A stretch of DNA of 64,000 nucleotides from Pseudofrankia inefficax. Lineage in GTDB: Bacteria > Actinomycetota > Actinomycetes > Frankiales > Frankiaceae. This document shows positions 24,030 to 33,886 of the stretch, one piece after another. The position numbers and the translations under genes are program-made. The notes beneath the pieces are model-generated. The model was not told where the DNA came from and did not search any database. It saw only the letters and a list, made by a program, of their open reading frames with translations. Position 1 is the first letter of the stretch, and each line of letters opens with the position of its first letter. The stretch covers positions 7,812,001-7,876,000 of the forward strand of contig NC_014666.1 of NCBI RefSeq assembly GCF_000166135.1. The letters run 5' to 3'.

Positions 24030-26567
24030 CTAGGCCTCCGGCGCCGGGGTGTCGGAGGTCATGAGGGCCGCGGCGACGGCCTCGCTGACCTCGCGGCGGC
24101 GGGCCTCGCCGACCACCTCGGCGCCGTCGGCCTCCTGGATGTAGAACGCGTCGACGACGTCCAGGCCGATCGTCGCGACGATCGCGGTGTGCACGTCGAT
24201 GCCGACGCCGGCGAGCGCCCGCACGATCCGGAACAGCACCCCGGCCCGGTCGGGCGCGCGCACCTCCAGCACGGTCCGCGAGCCGGAGTCGTCGAACGTC
24301 GCCCGCGGCGGACCGGGGGTGCGCCAGGGCCGGCGGGTCGCGTAGGCCTCCTCGCGGGCCGCGAGCTGGCCGGCGACGTCGAGCCGGCCCTCCAGCCCGC
24401 GGCGGACGTCGGCGAGCAGCCGGCGCGGGTCGGGCTCCTGCCCGTGGGTCGCCGCGACGGCCGCCTGCAGCAGCGCCCGGCCGTCCGCGCCGCGGGCCGA
24501 GGCCCGCCGGATGTCGAGCCGGTTGAGCGCGAGCACGCCGGCCGTGACCGCGAGCAGGCCGACGTGGTCGGGGGCGAGCACCACGACCTCGTACATGCCC
24601 TCGTCCGGCAGCTTGTTGACCTGCACCAGGTGCTCGTCGGGCAGCGCGAGCAGGGCGAGCTGCCGCTCGCTGAGCTCACCGGCATAGGGCACCGGGCCGC
24701 CGCCGAGGACGGCCGTCGCCCGCGCGACCAGGTCGCCGATGAGACGCGCCTTCCAGGCGCTCCAGGCGGTCGGGCCGGTCGCCTTCGAGTCCGCCTCGGT
24801 GAGCCGGTGCAGCAGGCCGAGCACGCGGATGCTGCCGGCCGCCTGCGCGACGGCCTCGATCGTGGCCGGGTCGTCGATGTCGCGGTGGGTCGCCGAGTCG
24901 GGCAGCAGCAGGTGGTGGCGGACCATCGCGACCAGCACGTCGACATCGTCCGGCGGCAGGCCGAGCCGGGGCCCGAGCTTCTCCACGATCAGGATGCCGG
25001 CGTCGGTGTGGTCGCCGGGGTAGCCCTTGCCGATGTCGTGCAGCAGCGCGCCGAGCAGCAGCAGGTCGGGCCGGTCGACCTCGCGGGTGTGCTGGGCCGC
25101 CTTCGCCGCCGCCTCGATCAGGTGCCGGTCGACGGTGTAGCGGTGGTACGGGTTGCGCTGCGGACGGCTGCGGACGGCGGCCCATTCCGGCAGGACGCGG
25201 ACGAGCAGGCCGACCTGGTCGAGCGACTCCAGCACCGGGACGGCGTTGTCGCCGGCGGCGAGCAGGGCGACCAGCGCGTCGAGCGCGGCCGGCGGCCACG
25301 GGTCGGGTAGCGGGTGCGCGTCCCGGGCGAGCCGGTCGATCGCGTACCGGCCCAGCGGGATACCGGCGCGGGCCGCGGCGGCGGCTGCGCGCAGCACGAG
25401 TGCCGGGTCGCCGGCCGGGTCGGCGTCGCGGGCGAGCTGGACCTCGCCGTCCTGTTCGACGACGCCGGCGTCCAGCGGGCGGCGGATCGGGCGGGCCGAG
25501 CGCCAGCGCGAGCGGGCCTTCAGCGCGCCGCTGACCTGGTTCCAGGTGGTGTCCCAGGTCCACGAGATGGCCCGGCCGGCGTCGGCCACGGCGTGCGCGA
25601 GCGCGAACGAGTCGGGCTGCTCGGCACCAGGGGCCGCACCCGCGGCGACGTAGCCGAGGGCGGCGGCGACCGCGTCGCCGTCCTGGAGCAGCAGCCGGTC
25701 CTGGTCCCGGCCCGCGGCGACGCGGCGGATCTCGCCCCGGACGTCGAGCAGCAGCTGCTGGGCCGCGCGCACCCGCTCACCCGGAGGCTCCGCGACCCAG
25801 GCGGCCGCCAGGGCGTGCAGTGCCTGCACGTCGCGCAGGCCGCCGCGGCCCTCCTTGAGGTCCGGCTCCAGCAGGAACGCGACCTCGCCGACCCGGCGGG
25901 CCCGTTCGGCCTGGAACTCGGCGAGCTCGGGCAGCCGCCGGTGGGCCCTGGCCCGCCAGCGCGTGCGCAGGGCCTCGACGAGCCGGGCCGCGAGTGCCTC
26001 GTCGCCGACGACCAGGCGGGCCTCGAGCAGCCCCAGCGCCGCCTTCAGGTCGCCGTCGGCCACGGACACGGCCTGCTCGACGGTGCGGACGCTGTGGTCC
26101 AGGCCGACCCCCGCGTCCCAGACCGGGTACCAGATCCCGTCGGCGATGGTGGCGAGCGCGTCGGAGCCGCGTTTGCCGTCGTGCACCAGCACCAGGTCGA
26201 GATCCGTGCCGAAGGCCGGCTCGCGGCGGCCATAGCCACCGACGGCGATGAGCGCGAGGCCGGGCCCCGGGTTCCCGAACAACGCGCGCAGCGCCGCGTC
26301 GGCCCGATCGGTCAGCGCGGCCCGCAGCGGGGCGCCGACCAGGTCCGGAAAGGCGTCGTCGCGACCGCGCAGTGCCACGAGTCCGGCGACCGCGTCGGGG
26401 CCGCCCGCGTCCGGTGCGGGGGTGGCACCGGGGCCGGGCTCACCAGTCGGCCGATCCACCGCGACCACCTCCAGATCCGTCGGTTCAGTCAGATCCTTGC
26501 CCGAAGCACACTCATCTACCGAATCGATCGGGCGGGACGGCGCCCCCGTCGCCTGGTCCACGATCAC
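24030..26567 (-). CDS. glnD: bifunctional PII uridylyl/adenylyltransferase GlnD
   Basis: GlnD modifies and de-modifies the PII protein according to glutamine. The 845-residue protein has the expected domains: nucleotidyltransferase (GGYGRREPAFGTDLDL at about residues 110-125), a GlnD-specific helical domain (LEPDLKEGRGGLRDVQALH), an HD hydrolase domain (LLLGALLHDIGKGYPGDHT) and two C-terminal ACT domains that sense glutamine (EGMYEVVVLAPDHVGLLAVTAGVL; VLEVRAPDRAGVLFRIVRAL). In the nucleotidyltransferase motif the residue before DLDL is Thr where E. coli has Ser. In Streptomyces and Corynebacterium the enzyme adenylylates GlnK. It is the last gene of amt-glnB-glnD; a terminator-like hairpin separates it from glnB. 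Confidence 0.95.
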   Translation of the reverse strand: MIVDQATGAPSRPIDSVDECASGKDLTEPTDLEVVAVDRPTGEPGPGATPAPDAGGPDAVAGLVALRGRDDAFPDLVGAPLRAALTDRADAALRALFGNPGPGLALIAVGGYGRREPAFGTDLDLVLVHDGKRGSDALATIADGIWYPVWDAGVGLDHSVRTVEQAVSVADGDLKAALGLLEARLVVGDEALAARLVEALRTRWRARAHRRLPELAEFQAERARRVGEVAFLLEPDLKEGRGGLRDVQALHALAAAWVAEPPGERVRAAQQLLLDVRGEIRRVAAGRDQDRLLLQDGDAVAAALGYVAAGAAPGAEQPDSFALAHAVADAGRAISWTWDTTWNQVSGALKARSRWRSARPIRRPLDAGVVEQDGEVQLARDADPAGDPALVLRAAAAAARAGIPLGRYAIDRLARDAHPLPDPWPPAALDALVALLAAGDNAVPVLESLDQVGLLVRVLPEWAAVRSRPQRNPYHRYTVDRHLIEAAAKAAQHTREVDRPDLLLLGALLHDIGKGYPGDHTDAGILIVEKLGPRLGLPPDDVDVLVAMVRHHLLLPDSATHRDIDDPATIEAVAQAAGSIRVLGLLHRLTEADSKATGPTAWSAWKARLIGDLVARATAVLGGGPVPYAGELSERQLALLALPDEHLVQVNKLPDEGMYEVVVLAPDHVGLLAVTAGVLALNRLDIRRASARGADGRALLQAAVAATHGQEPDPRRLLADVRRGLEGRLDVAGQLAAREEAYATRRPWRTPGPPRATFDDSGSRTVLEVRAPDRAGVLFRIVRALAGVGIDVHTAIVATIGLDVVDAFYIQEADGAEVVGEARRREVSEAVAAALMTSDTPAPEA

Positions 26568-26631
26568 CGGGCCGGCAGGAACGGGCGTACACGGCGGTGA
26601 CGTCGCGGGCAGGGACGTCAGCGGCAGCGAA

Positions 26632-26666
26632 AAGCGGGGGGTTCACCGGCGGCGAACCCCCCGCTT
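26632..26666 (-). terminator. strong hairpin after glnB
   Basis: Arms AAGCGGGGGGTTC (26632-26644) and GAACCCCCCGCTT (26654-26666) are perfect 13-base complements with a 9-base loop. On the minus strand a short T-run (TTTTC) follows, so it should terminate glnB transcripts before glnD, at least in part. Confidence 0.8.
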
Positions 26667-26843
26667 GTCAGGCCATCACCCAGCGGGGCCCGGCGGGAGC
26701 GGTCGGGAGTGCTCGGGGGTCCCGAGCCTCGGTGCGCGCTCCGGGCACGGCCGCGTCCGGAGCTTCTGGCGGCGCCGGTCGCCCGGGCGCCTGGCGGGCT
26801 GGCGCGACGTACGCGTGAGCGTCGTCGCTGGCCCAGCGTCGCG

Positions 26844-27781
<938 letters not shown>

Positions 27782-29125
27782 TCAGGCCGTCGCGTCTTCA
27801 GGCACGAGCGACGGGGCCGGCGAGGAAATGGTGCCCGCACCGCTGATCGAGCTGTACTGGTACGCGGCCTCACCGTGCAGGGCCTCGTCCATACCGATCT
27901 CTTCGTGCTCTTCGCTGAGACGGCCCTTGACGACGTACCGGATGAACAGACCGAGGATCAGCGTGCCGACGGCCGAGTAGCCGAGAGTCGCGCCGACGCC
28001 CACGGCCTGCCAGCCGAGAACGCTCCATGGCCCGCCGTAGAGGACACCGTCCTTGCCCAGCGGGTTGACGTCCGTGGTGGCCAGGAAGCCGTTCAGCAGA
28101 GCGCCGAGAACACCACCGACGAGGTGGACGGCGCCGACGTCGAGGGCGTCGTCGATGCCGACCTTGCCCTTGATCGCGGTAGCGAGAGCGCAGAGCGCGC
28201 CGGCGAGAACACCGACGATGATCGCGCCCATCGGCGAGACGAAACCACAGGCCGGGGTGATGGCGACCAGGCCGGCGACGGCACCAGAAGCGGCACCGAG
28301 GGTGGTCGGCTTGCCGTCACGCAGCCACTCGACGACGACCCAGGCGAGCGAGGCGACACCGGTGGCGATCTGGGTGTTCAGGAACGCCCAGCCCGCCAGC
28401 GAGCCGGAGCCAGCACCCGAACCGGCGTTGAACCCGAACCAGCCGAACCACAGGATGCTGGCGCCGAGGACGACGTACGGAACGTTGTGCGGACGGAAGT
28501 CGCCGCCCGGCCAGCCCTTGCGCTTGCCGAGCACGAGCGCCAGGACGACACCCGCGATACCGGCGTTCGCGTGGACGACCGTTCCACCAGCGAAGTCCAT
28601 GACGGCGTGCTTGAACAGCCAGCCGTTCGCGTTCCAGACCCAGTAGGCGATCGGCGAGTAGATCAGGACCGACCACAGGGTGACGAAGAGGCAGAACGCG
28701 CCGAACTTGAGGCGGTCCGCCGTCGCGCCGGTGATCAGCGCCGGGGTGATGATGGCGAACATCATCTGGAAGGCGACGAACACCGTCTGGTGGGTGGCGC
28801 TGCCCTGCGGGTTGATCGACCCGATCGCGGTCGGGTCACCCAGGTGCTGCATCGCGGCGTAGTGGAAACCACCGAAGAAGCCGTTGGTGTCCGGCCCGAA
28901 CGCGATGCTGTAGCCAATGAGGGCCCAGACCAGCGTGACAATGCCGATGGCAAAGAAGTTCTGCATCAGCATGCCCAGGACGTGCTTGCTGCGGACCATG
29001 CCGCCATAGAAGAAGGCAAGTCCCGGCGTCATGAAGAGCACCAGCGCGGAGCTGGCGAGCATCCAGGCGTCGTTCGCGGACAGGCCTGCGTTGGTGACTG
29101 CGTCCTGTAGTTCTTGTGGGGACAT
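27782..29125 (-). CDS. amt: ammonium transporter Amt
   Basis: A 447-residue ammonium channel of the Amt/MEP family with 11 membrane segments. Recognisable parts are DAWMLASSALVLFMTPGLAFFYGGMVRSK at the first helix, FMMF-type QMMFAIITPALITGA, the conserved DFAGGTVVHANAGIAG with a pore His, and the second-His helix region VGAVHLVGGVLGALL. Uptake is gated by PII binding to the cytoplasmic face; glnB is the next gene downstream. The start ATG 29125 has GGGAGAG before it. A four-element GlnR site lies 114 bp upstream of the start, so it should be induced on nitrogen limitation by GlnR. Confidence 0.96.
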   Translation of the reverse strand: MSPQELQDAVTNAGLSANDAWMLASSALVLFMTPGLAFFYGGMVRSKHVLGMLMQNFFAIGIVTLVWALIGYSIAFGPDTNGFFGGFHYAAMQHLGDPTAIGSINPQGSATHQTVFVAFQMMFAIITPALITGATADRLKFGAFCLFVTLWSVLIYSPIAYWVWNANGWLFKHAVMDFAGGTVVHANAGIAGVVLALVLGKRKGWPGGDFRPHNVPYVVLGASILWFGWFGFNAGSGAGSGSLAGWAFLNTQIATGVASLAWVVVEWLRDGKPTTLGAASGAVAGLVAITPACGFVSPMGAIIVGVLAGALCALATAIKGKVGIDDALDVGAVHLVGGVLGALLNGFLATTDVNPLGKDGVLYGGPWSVLGWQAVGVGATLGYSAVGTLILGLFIRYVVKGRLSEEHEEIGMDEALHGEAAYQYSSISGAGTISSPAPSLVPEDATA

Positions 29126-29458
29126 ATCTCTCCCGTCGTACTCCCCCCGCGCGAGCCGCCGCGCGGACTACGGTCCCCGGTTCGCCTGCTCGCGGCACTC
29201 GTCCCGGATCCTCCGGTGTCGAAGGTTCTTTAGGCGCTGTTCCAGACCAGTGACCGCCCTGTTTCTGGTGTGTGAATTCGCTAAATTGGGCGGCACGTGG
29301 TCGAGAAGGGTGTGCCTGCAGTGGGCGCCCGGAGACTCTCCGTGTCGATCAGCGCAGATGCGTGACTGTACAACTTCGGACAGTTACTGTGACGCGCCGT
29401 GTGCAACACACGATCGGAGGGCCCCCATAGTGGCCGTGGTCTGTCCCAGGACCCGCGG
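29126..29458. other. divergent amt / NlpC-P60 promoter region
   Basis: A 333-base spacer. The amt half contains the GlnR box (29239-29276). The half towards the NlpC/P60 gene shows only a weak imperfect repeat (GTTACTGTGAC near 29383) and no assigned function. Confidence 0.6.
29239..29276 (-). promoter_or_regulatory. GlnR double box upstream of amt
   Basis: On the minus strand the order is TTCAC-N6-GAAAC-N6-GTCAC-N6-GGAAC, with exact 6-base spacers. The published Streptomyces GlnR consensus is gTnAc-N6-GaAAc-N6-GtnAC-N6-GAAAc. The two central elements match perfectly and the outer two have one deviation each. Two GlnR dimers should bind side by side, 114 bp from the amt start codon. Confidence 0.85.
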
Positions 29459-30700
29459 ATGCCACGGCGTTGGCCCGTCAGGCTCACGCCGGCACCCGCC
29501 CAGCGCGGCCGGCCTCCGGGCACCCGCGCTCTGCTGGGATTTCTGATCTCCGGGTGGCTGACTCTCGCGCCTGGAGTGTCACCCGCGTGGGCGCAGCCAG
29601 TCCCGTCCACGTCCGGCGCACCGGACACGATCGCCGGGCTGACGGCCCAGATCGCCGCCGTCCGCGACGAGCTGTCCGGCCTCGACGACCAGATGACGGC
29701 GGCCACCGAGGCGTTCGACGCCGGCCGGCTGCGGCTGGGGCGAGCCCAGACGGCCGCGGACGATGCCGCGCAGCGCGTCACCCGCGCCGACCGAACGGTC
29801 CAGGACGTCGTACAGAAGCGGCGCGACCTCGCGGCGTCGGCCTACCGGGCGGGGGGCCTGAACACGCTCTCGGCGATCCTGGGCGGCGACCCCGGGGACG
29901 CACTCGACCGCGTCGGCGCGCTGGACGCCCTCGCCCGCCGGGCCGGCGCCGCGGAGACACAGGAGCGGCTGGCCCGGGTCGACCTCACCCAGGCCCGCAT
30001 GGACGCGCAGGCATCGCTCGCCGCGGCCCGAGCCGCGTTCGACGACGTCGCGACGCAGAAACAGATCATCGAGACCTCCGCGGCACGCCAGAAGGGCCTG
30101 CTCGACGGCCTCATCAGCAAGCAGGCCGACCTGGAGCGGAAGGCCCGCGAGGAGGCGGCCGCGGCCGAACGCGCCCGCCAGCAGGCGGCGGCGGCCGCGG
30201 CGGCGCGGATCGCGCAGCAGGCGGCCGACCAGCAGGTCCAGCTGCGCCAGCAGTCGGCCCTCGTGGGGCAGGCGGCCAACGCGTTCACCGGGACCCCCGT
30301 CACGCCGCCGGCTCCCGCGACCGCGCCCGCAGTCGCGGTCGCGGGGGGCGGTGGAGCCGCGACCGCCGTGGCCGAGGCGTACAAGCAGCTTGGCAAGCCC
30401 TACGTCTGGGGAGCGGCCGGCCCCGACACGTTCGACTGCTCAGGTCTGACGCAGTGGGTCTGGGCGAAGGCCGGCGTCCAGCTGCCGCACTACACCGGCG
30501 ACCAGTGGAACGCGGGCCGTCACGTCACCCGCGACCAGCTGATCCCGGGCGACCTGGTCTTCTTCGACCCGAGCCTCGACCACGTCGGCATCTACATCGG
30601 CAACGGCCAGATGATCCACGCTCCGCACACCGGCGCCGTCGTCCGGGTCGAGAACGTCTGGTGGAACGCCTTCCAGGGCGCCATCCGCCCCGCCGGCTAG
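29459..30700 (+). CDS. secreted NlpC/P60 peptidoglycan endopeptidase with coiled coil
   Basis: A 413-residue secreted cell-wall hydrolase. A signal peptide (ALLGFLISGWLTLAPGVSPAWA) is followed by a long Ala/Gln/Arg-rich coiled coil (about residues 55-270), as in RipA/CwlO-type enzymes, where the coil regulates activity. The C-terminal NlpC/P60 domain carries the catalytic Cys in DCSGLTQWVW, His in LDHVGIYIG and a third polar residue in MIHAPHTG; these enzymes cut D-Glu-meso-DAP bonds in stem peptides. The start is taken as ATG 29459; the frame reaches 29399. It is divergent from amt. Confidence 0.9.
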   Translation: MPRRWPVRLTPAPAQRGRPPGTRALLGFLISGWLTLAPGVSPAWAQPVPSTSGAPDTIAGLTAQIAAVRDELSGLDDQMTAATEAFDAGRLRLGRAQTAADDAAQRVTRADRTVQDVVQKRRDLAASAYRAGGLNTLSAILGGDPGDALDRVGALDALARRAGAAETQERLARVDLTQARMDAQASLAAARAAFDDVATQKQIIETSAARQKGLLDGLISKQADLERKAREEAAAAERARQQAAAAAAARIAQQAADQQVQLRQQSALVGQAANAFTGTPVTPPAPATAPAVAVAGGGGAATAVAEAYKQLGKPYVWGAAGPDTFDCSGLTQWVWAKAGVQLPHYTGDQWNAGRHVTRDQLIPGDLVFFDPSLDHVGIYIGNGQMIHAPHTGAVVRVENVWWNAFQGAIRPAG

Positions 30701-30912
30701 CGACTGCCGGCCGAGCGTGGCCTGTATGCCGTGGCGGCCTTCAGCGGGACGCTGACGTCCTCACGGGCGCCACCCGGCGCCCTGGCATGCCCGGACGGCC
30801 ATGCGGCTCGTGCCGGGCGTACGAGGGCTGGGCATCGCCAGGAAGCGCGGCAGTGGAAACCGTCGAAGACCGGACCGCGACCGGGCCAGCTGGCCCGGGC
30901 CGGGGCGAGTCT

Positions 30913-31137
30913 CTAACCGAACTGCTCGGCCATCTCGACGAGTTCCTTGCACTTCGGGCAGACCGGGAAGCGGCTCGGGTCCCGGACCGGCTCGAACTTG
31001 AAGCCGCACAGCGCGGTCACACGACCGCCCTCGATCGACGCCCGCACGATGTCCTCACGGCGGGCGAAGTGGGAGTAGTCATCGCCCTCGCCCGTGCGCG
31101 TGTCGGACGTCTCTGGCCGGATCTGCGTGGTGCTCAC
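30913..31137 (-). CDS. DUF3039 family protein
   Basis: A 74-residue protein of the actinobacterial DUF3039 family, whose function is unknown. The pattern HFARREDIVRASIEGGRVTALCG, then FPVCPKCKELVE, is characteristic: one Cys followed about 18 residues later by a CxxC pair suggests a small zinc site. I place the start at GTG 31137 (VSTTQIRPE); the longer frame to 31437 overlaps the promoter of the divergent dtxR-like gene. It stands alone between the NlpC/P60 gene and the DtxR-family gene. Confidence 0.85.
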   Translation of the reverse strand: MSTTQIRPETSDTRTGEGDDYSHFARREDIVRASIEGGRVTALCGFKFEPVRDPSRFPVCPKCKELVEMAEQFG

Positions 31138-31427
31138 CGGCCAAGTGTAGTTCTCGCCTGTGGTCACTGCCCGGCATGGGATCCGGCGCGCGCCCCGGCC
31201 CGGAGTGCTCATCGAGGCGTGGACCGTCGGCTTTGCGCCCATGGAATCGGCGGTCCGCGCTGGTTGTTGCCCCTCACGCGCCGGGTGGCAAGCCGAGCCA
31301 TGGCAGGAGACTCTTGTCAAGGGCCGTTCCGACGGCGCGCCCGGTCGACCCGGAGCGTCGGCGCGCCCCACGGGGCTCTTATCGCGGCGGGTGCCGGCGT
31401 ACCCTGGGCAGTGAACGAAGGAGGCCG

Positions 31428-32105
31428 GTGACTGCACTGATCGACAGTACCGAGATGTACCTCCGTACCCTGTACGAGCTACGGGAAGAGGGCATCCCGC
31501 CGCTACGCGCGCGCTTGGTGGAGCGGCTGCACGTCAGCGCTCCCGCCGCCAGTGAGTCGACGGCTCGACTGGCGCACGAAGGCCTGGTCTCTCTCGCCGA
31601 GGACCGGACCGTCCAGTTCACCGACAAGGGCCTGCTCCGGGCCACGGCAGTGATGCGTAAGCACCGCCTCGCCGAGCTGCTGCTCACCAAGGTCATCGGC
31701 CTCGACTGGGCTCTCGTCCACAACGAGGCCTGCCGGTGGGAGCACGTGATCTCCGACGAGGTCGAGGCCCGCCTGACGGTGCTACTGGGCGATCCGAAAT
31801 TCTGTCCGTTCGGCAACGAGATCCCGCCCGCGGTGGAACAGATCGCGAACGGCAGCGGCATCCCGAAGAGCCTGCTCTCGACCGCGGACGGCGCGGCCGG
31901 GCAGGCGAAGCCGGTCACGGTCGGCTGGATCTCCGAGCGACTACAGAGCTACGAGGACGTCATGCGCCGCCTCCAGGAGGCCGGCATCGTCCCTGGCGCC
32001 CCGATAGTCATCGAGTCCGCCGGCGACATCGTGAGAATCCACCAGAAAATCGACAAACCCGCCCAGATCGACCGCCGAACCGCTTCTCTCGTCTACGTCC
32101 AGTAG
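31428..32105 (+). CDS. DtxR/IdeR-family metal-dependent repressor
   Basis: A 225-residue repressor. The N-terminal winged helix (YLRTLYELREEGIPPLRARLVERLHVSAPAASESTARLAHEGLV) is followed by the dimerisation and metal-binding domain. Metal ligands of DtxR are recognisable: KHRLAELLL, NEACRWEHVISDEVE (His and Glu) and CPFGNEIP, where Cys102 of DtxR is kept and the usual NPIP reads NEIP. The C-terminal SH3-like domain is present (APIVIESAGDIVRI). Full length fits IdeR (about 230) rather than short MntR (about 140). The start is GTG 31428 after GAAGGAGG. It would be expected to bind Fe2+ and repress iron uptake; the efe operator in this window is the obvious target. Confidence 0.9.
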   Translation: MTALIDSTEMYLRTLYELREEGIPPLRARLVERLHVSAPAASESTARLAHEGLVSLAEDRTVQFTDKGLLRATAVMRKHRLAELLLTKVIGLDWALVHNEACRWEHVISDEVEARLTVLLGDPKFCPFGNEIPPAVEQIANGSGIPKSLLSTADGAAGQAKPVTVGWISERLQSYEDVMRRLQEAGIVPGAPIVIESAGDIVRIHQKIDKPAQIDRRTASLVYVQ

Positions 32106-32220
32106 TCGCGCTCACGACCGGCGCCGCTGAGCCTCGCCCAGCGGCGCCTCCGCGCTGCCCCGCGTCGGTCGGCGCACGGCCCTCCGGCCCCTCGCACCCC
32201 CGGCCCCTCGCGCGGCTCTC

Positions 32221-32297
32221 ATGATCGCCGTTTTGGCCCTCCAGCGGTCACGGAAACGCCCCGATCACGACCACTTGAGGGCCGAAACGCCGATCAT
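32221..32297. repeat. palindromic intergenic repeat, family A, copy 3
   Basis: Outer arms ATGATCGCCGTTTTGGCCCT and AGGGCCGAAACGCCGATCAT pair with few mismatches; inner GCGGTCACGG and the CGACCA region are recognisable. It lies between the dtxR-like gene and tRNA-Arg. Confidence 0.85.
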
Positions 32298-32493
32298 GGC
32301 CGGTGGGGTGGCGGGCGCGCTGGGCCAGGGGCTTCGGGGAGGCGTCCCGGCGGGACTCCGGCCTGGGTCACCAGACAGGGCCCGGCCCGGCGGACCTCGG
32401 TCGCGAGCCGGCAGGCGATCCGGCGTACTCTTGCTTGGTCGACGCGCGGCATGATCCGGTCTCAGCCGGCTCCGGCGCGCAGCCGACACGCCC

Positions 32494-32566
32494 GCCCTCG
32501 TAGCTCAGTGGATAGAGCGACCGCCTCCTAAGCGGTAGGCCGCAGGTCCGATTCCTGCCGGGGGCA
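32494..32566 (+). tRNA. tRNA-Arg (anticodon CCT)
   Basis: A complete 73-base cloverleaf. Acceptor stem GCCCTCG pairs with CGGGGGC (one G-T pair), D-arm contains TAGCTCAGTGG, the anticodon stem-loop is ACCGC-CTCCTAA-GCGGT with anticodon CCT for AGG codons, and the T-arm is GCAGG-TCCGATT-CCTGC. Discriminator base A; the CCA end is not encoded. The 3' 40 bases recur at 37747-37786, marking this gene as a probable integration site. Confidence 0.95.
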
Positions 32567-32765
32567 CTCACTTTGACCGTCTGACCAGCATGTTTACGGC
32601 TCTCGCCGATCGACGCGGGCAAGCGCTCCGGTCGTAGGCCTACTAACTTTCGCGGTGCAGCGTTCCGACGCACACGGTCGGGTGGCGGCTCGCCGAGCAC
32701 GGCGCGCCAGCGCCCCGCGCAGGCGGGTCGTCGGGTCCTTGCCGTGCGTGGCGTGAGGGGCGCGG
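32525..32765 (+). repeat. direct repeat A: 3' half of tRNA-Arg plus flank
   Basis: Bases 32525-32564 (anticodon loop through acceptor stem) match 37747-37786 with one mismatch in 40. Similarity continues in patches for about 200 bases (GTCTGACCAGC; CGGTCGT-GGCCTACTAAC; CGGGTGGCGG; CGCGCAGGCGG), then stops. It is the left boundary of a 5.2-kb island. Confidence 0.8.
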
Positions 32766-32799
32766 CGCGCCCCGTGGATCTGATCAGCGGTGGCGGGCG

Positions 32800-33210
32800 C
32801 TACTCGTCGTCTGGATCGCCGCAGGAGTCGATCCAAAGGTCTCCGGGCAGCGCAAGGAGCCGTGATAGCAGGCGCCGGTCGAGCTCGACAGCATGCTCGG
32901 TGGCCTCGGAGGCCACGAAGCAAAACCAGTTGGCCCAATAGCCGGCGTCGACCAGGTCCCACAGCGGCTGGGCGAGCGGCTCCAAAAGAACCAGCAAGCG
33001 ATGCAGGTGGGTTTCCAACTCCACGCCGGACTCGACCTGTGGACTGGACTGCAGTAGCCACCCAGACGTGCCGCGAATCGATCGTGAGCGACTGCTAACC
33101 GGCGTGCAGACCTCGAACGCCTTAGTGGGTTGGAGACCCAGGCGCTGGGTCACGGCCGCTGCAGTCAGCCCATCAGGCCCAACCAGTCGGTACGTCGCGG
33201 TAGTGCGCAC
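32800..33210 (-). CDS. DUF4279 domain protein
   Basis: A protein of about 136 residues matching the DUF4279 pattern: an opening strand TATYRLVGPDGLTAAAVTQRLGLQPT, then the GTSGWLLQSSPQVESGVELETHLHRLLVLLEPL block, a strand with Trp and Cys (YWANWFCFVAS), and a C-terminal ELDRRLLSRLLALPGDLWID. Function is unknown; such small proteins are often found near toxin-antitoxin or defence genes. The start is uncertain: GTG 33210 gives the usual domain start, whereas the frame is open to 33513 across a repeat. It is the first gene inside the tRNA-bounded island. Confidence 0.7.
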   Translation of the reverse strand: MRTTATYRLVGPDGLTAAAVTQRLGLQPTKAFEVCTPVSSRSRSIRGTSGWLLQSSPQVESGVELETHLHRLLVLLEPLAQPLWDLVDAGYWANWFCFVASEATEHAVELDRRLLSRLLALPGDLWIDSCGDPDDE

Positions 33211-33291
33211 AGGATCAGTGTGGTTGAGGGCCTGGCCGTCATGCCCCAGGTAGAGCGTGATCCCTTCGGTGTGCCGGCGGCTCTGCCCTAC

Positions 33292-33450
33292 CTCCGGGTT
33301 CTCGGCCGCGCAAGATCCGCCAACGGGACCTGCGGACGGACACCGTCCGGCAAGATCCGCCAACGCTGCCCGCCGACCTCGCGAACCATGCGGATCTTGC
33401 AGGGCGGTAGGCCGGCGGTCCCCAACGCCTGCCGTGCCAATCTTGCGCGG
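33292..33450. repeat. GCAAGATCCGCCAACG repeat cluster, copy 1
   Basis: The motif GCAAGATCCGCCAACG occurs at 33310-33325 and 33350-33365, with inverted partners CGGATCTTGC (33391-33400) and CAATCTTGCGCGG (33438-33450). The leading CCGGGTTCTCGGCCGCGC is shared with a second cluster at 38432-38505, so the two have a common origin. Confidence 0.75.
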
Positions 33451-33494
33451 CACACCGTCGTCACCAAGCCAGGACTTGACCGTGAACGCCTCCT

Positions 33495-33863
33495 TCAGCA
33501 CCGCCACCGCCACGGGAAGCCGGTCCAGGCGGGATGAGTCCTACGGGTCTCCTGTCCGACGACCCCGCATCGGTCCGCCAAACCGCCTTGGTCCTGGTCA
33601 GAGCGCCATCCAGGGTCCTGGAGTAGGTCGCGGACCAGGACGCGGACTTTTGGGTGGTCTCGGATCTGCTCGGGCGCGATGCGCTCGGCCTCCAGAAGCG
33701 CGGCGATAGCGTCGCCGCGGTCGCGGCGCTGAGCGTGGGCGCGCGCCACATCCACCAGGAAGCGGCCACGCCGTTCCGCTGATAGTCCGGTCGTGTCGAT
33801 GCGGCCGGCTCGGTCGAGGGCCTCGCCAGCGTCGCCCAGACGGCGAAGAGCGCCAAGAGATCA
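33495..33863 (-). pseudogene. C-terminal remnant of an XRE/TPR-type regulator
   Basis: The frame encodes GEALDRAGRID, then LSAERRGRFLVDVARAHAQR and AIAALLEAERIAPEQIRDHP, then VRVLVRDLL. This is the usual C-terminal end of large actinobacterial helix-turn-helix regulators with TPR-like helices. A TGA codon lies directly upstream in frame (about 33861-33863), and no start or DNA-binding domain is present, so only about the last 100 residues remain. The tail beyond the conserved part (GLADRCGVV) runs on a further 20 residues to 33495. It is the decayed remainder of a gene cut at its 5' side, inside the tRNA-bounded island. Confidence 0.7.
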
Positions 33864-33886
33864 AGGGCCGGGAGCCAGGTTGGCAG

